Shown here: in pieces, positions 62,843 through 64,000 of the stretch
Layout: every line of letters begins with the position of its first letter
Numbering within the stretch: the stretch's first letter is position 1
Assembly (NCBI GenBank): GCA_002412885.1
Contig: DHVX01000025.1
Location: forward strand, 1-64,000
Source: Bacteroidales bacterium UBA5197
GTDB lineage: Bacteria > Bacteroidota > Bacteroidia > Bacteroidales > Lentimicrobiaceae
Reading direction: 5' to 3'
DNA length: 64,000 nucleotides
Translations under genes and position numbers: made by a program
The notes under the pieces: model-generated
Databases searched by the model: none
Seen by the model: only the letters and a program-made list of their open reading frames with translations
What the model was told of the DNA's origin: nothing

Positions 62843-64000
62843 TCAGCCTTTTCGCCCCAGATGACGGAACGCCCGCATGAAAATGTTGATGTCGTTCGAC
62901 AATCGGTAATCCCGCGCATATAACATGTTAAGCCTTAGAGCTGTTTCCTGATCAATATTGTTGATTTTCAAAGCATCGGTAGGATTCAGAATTCCTTTTC
63001 TGACAGGCGGAAGATTGGTCGTGCCGGATGGGAATGGTCCGTACCCAACCCAGGTTCTGTTTCCTGTTAATACCTTGATAATGTTGGGGATAAACCCAAA
63101 TGGATTTTTCATTATCCACATCAGCAGCAGCGAAAAAGGCAATAAAAACAAAGCTGAACCAAAATCGAACAAACGCTTGTTCCGCAAATTGTTAACCCTT
63201 TTGATGGAGTTTATTTCTATCACGTAAAGGTCGCCGGTGGTATTGATTGAGTTTGATCCGATGATGGAAAGACTTTCAGGAGGCGCAATTTTAAACTCAA
63301 CTTCATTATTGCTGAGTTGCGACATGGTGTCAATAATCTGGTTTGCCGGAATGTCTTTGGCACAAAAGATCACTTCATCAATTTTATAAATGCTGATGAT
63401 GTCGGAGATGTTTTTCAGAGAACCGATAAATCCGGTACTGTTTTTCTGATCCTCACCCGACGAAACCAGTCCTATAAAACCGGGATTAAGCAAACTTTTT
63501 CGAAGCAGTTCGGCAACTCTTTCACTTTCTTCACCATTCCCGAGGATGGCAAATCTTCGGTTTTCATTATATCCCAAACGATAATTTCTGAATCCTGCAA
63601 AATGAAGTAAAAGCCGGATTCCGGTCATCGATAACAATCCCCATATTCCCGAAAGGATAATAATGGCCCTTGAAAAGCGGAAATCAATCGGTAAAAGTGC
63701 ATAAAAAACAAGAATGGCAACAGTTCCGGCAAAAATCCCGGTGAATATTTTTCGCAAATTAAGGGGTTTGTCATAACCGCCTGCAATCAGAACAGAAAAC
63801 AGCCAGATAAAAATATAGGCAGGCAGCAAACCGAAAAGAAACATCGGCGGATAGTGGCCTCCGATGGTGTAGATGACATTTGCCTCCCAGTAATCCACAA
63901 TCAGCAGCGATCCGGAATAGATAACCGAAGCATCTGCCAAAGGAAGTAAAACTGACTTAAGTAAGCGATGAATCACTGAAATGCCTGCCCTCAGATAAAT
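62843..64000 (-). CDS. sugar-transferase-like membrane protein with reduced catalytic domain (5' end beyond window)
   Basis: A minus-strand frame of at least 385 codons; it stays open to the window edge, so an N-terminal part (often a glycosyltransferase domain in Bacteroidetes) is probably missing. Four or so transmembrane helices (~25-130) are followed by a CoA-binding-like Rossmann domain (NRRFAILGNGEESERVAELL, ~145-260). The C-terminal part begins like a polyprenyl sugar phosphotransferase (NKRLFDFGSALFLLPFSLLLM) and ends like it, but the stretch normally containing the KFRSM and Asp-Glu catalytic motifs is very short, so it may be inactive. Confidence 0.7.
   Translation of the reverse strand: MYLRAGISVIHRLLKSVLLPLADASVIYSGSLLIVDYWEANVIYTIGGHYPPMFLFGLLPAYIFIWLFSVLIAGGYDKPLNLRKIFTGIFAGTVAILVFYALLPIDFRFSRAIIILSGIWGLLSMTGIRLLLHFAGFRNYRLGYNENRRFAILGNGEESERVAELLRKSLLNPGFIGLVSSGEDQKNSTGFIGSLKNISDIISIYKIDEVIFCAKDIPANQIIDTMSQLSNNEVEFKIAPPESLSIIGSNSINTTGDLYVIEINSIKRVNNLRNKRLFDFGSALFLLPFSLLLMWIMKNPFGFIPNIIKVLTGNRTWVGYGPFPSGTTNLPPVRKGILNPTDALKINNIDQETALRLNMLYARDYRLSNDINIFMRAFRHLGRKG

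Overview
The window is a contiguous piece of a Bacteroidota chromosome, most likely Bacteroidales or a close relative. The evidence is several secreted proteins with type IX secretion (T9SS) C-terminal sorting domains, a PorQ homologue, a TonB receptor/DUF4249 pair, a long NusB, FadL-, DUF5683-, DUF4412- and GWxTD-type proteins, and repeated TAnnTTTG boxes (the Bacteroidetes -7 promoter element) in front of genes. Genes are dense and on both strands. I see no rRNA, tRNA, CRISPR array, transposase or prophage genes.

Layout. 1-8.6 kb: the end of a DUF58/MoxR pair, a secreted papain-like peptidase, two large secreted T9SS cargo proteins (a sortilin-like propeller and a fibronectin-repeat protein), a secreted hypothetical protein and a 42-residue lipoprotein. 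8.7-18.6 kb: ung, a FadL-type porin, an M23/LysM peptidase, a GWxTD lipoprotein, an isolated hydE, an LVIVD-propeller T9SS cargo, then thyA-folA. 18.6-30 kb: DUF4249/TonB receptor, a secreted 'asparagine synthetase B'-like protein, dnaB, a TlpA-like thioredoxin, an FKBP isomerase, a PolB-type exonuclease, a lipoprotein and mnmD. 30-36.2 kb: acyP, a hypothetical protein, a Nudix/winged-helix regulator and a PocR/PAS hybrid sensor kinase in divergent arrangement. 36.2-46 kb (all minus): a four-helix membrane protein, ftsK-lolA, and the run parA-parB-DUF5683-dapB-lepB-cyclophilin-DUF4412. 46.3-51.2 kb (plus): nusB, GNAT, DUF1573, yajC, ybbR, coaE and a small conserved protein. 51.3-57.7 kb: aconitase, porQ, ispH, recF, DUF721. 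57.7-64 kb (minus): a GT-C-like membrane protein, an FAH-family hydrolase, a DnaQ exonuclease, a 2-oxoacid dehydrogenase E2 and a truncated sugar-transferase-like protein at the window edge.

How the genes work together. Most of the window is core housekeeping: replication and segregation (dnaB, ftsK, parAB, recF), nucleotide synthesis (thyA, folA), protein export and envelope (lepB, yajC, lolA, porQ), cofactors and isoprenoids (coaE, ispH) and central carbon (aconitase, E2). PorQ belongs to the machinery that anchors cargo such as the three sorting-domain proteins. HydE suggests an [FeFe]-hydrogenase, hence fermentative or facultatively anaerobic life.

Most interesting. (1) A Nudix-type regulator with a degraded Nudix box faces a PocR-containing hybrid kinase across about 660 bp that hold a perfect 21-bp palindrome beside a -7 box and a second, diverged copy. 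(2) -7 boxes lie only 4-5 nt before the start codons of dnaB and ispH (and one possible start of the M23 peptidase), suggesting leaderless mRNAs. (3) Mirror-image promoters lie between parA and nusB with a possible small RNA. (4) Two palindromic intergenic repeats and a nested hairpin. (5) A sugar-transferase-like domain that seems to lack its catalytic core. I did not find a clear, entirely new multi-gene system; the regulator/kinase locus is the best candidate.
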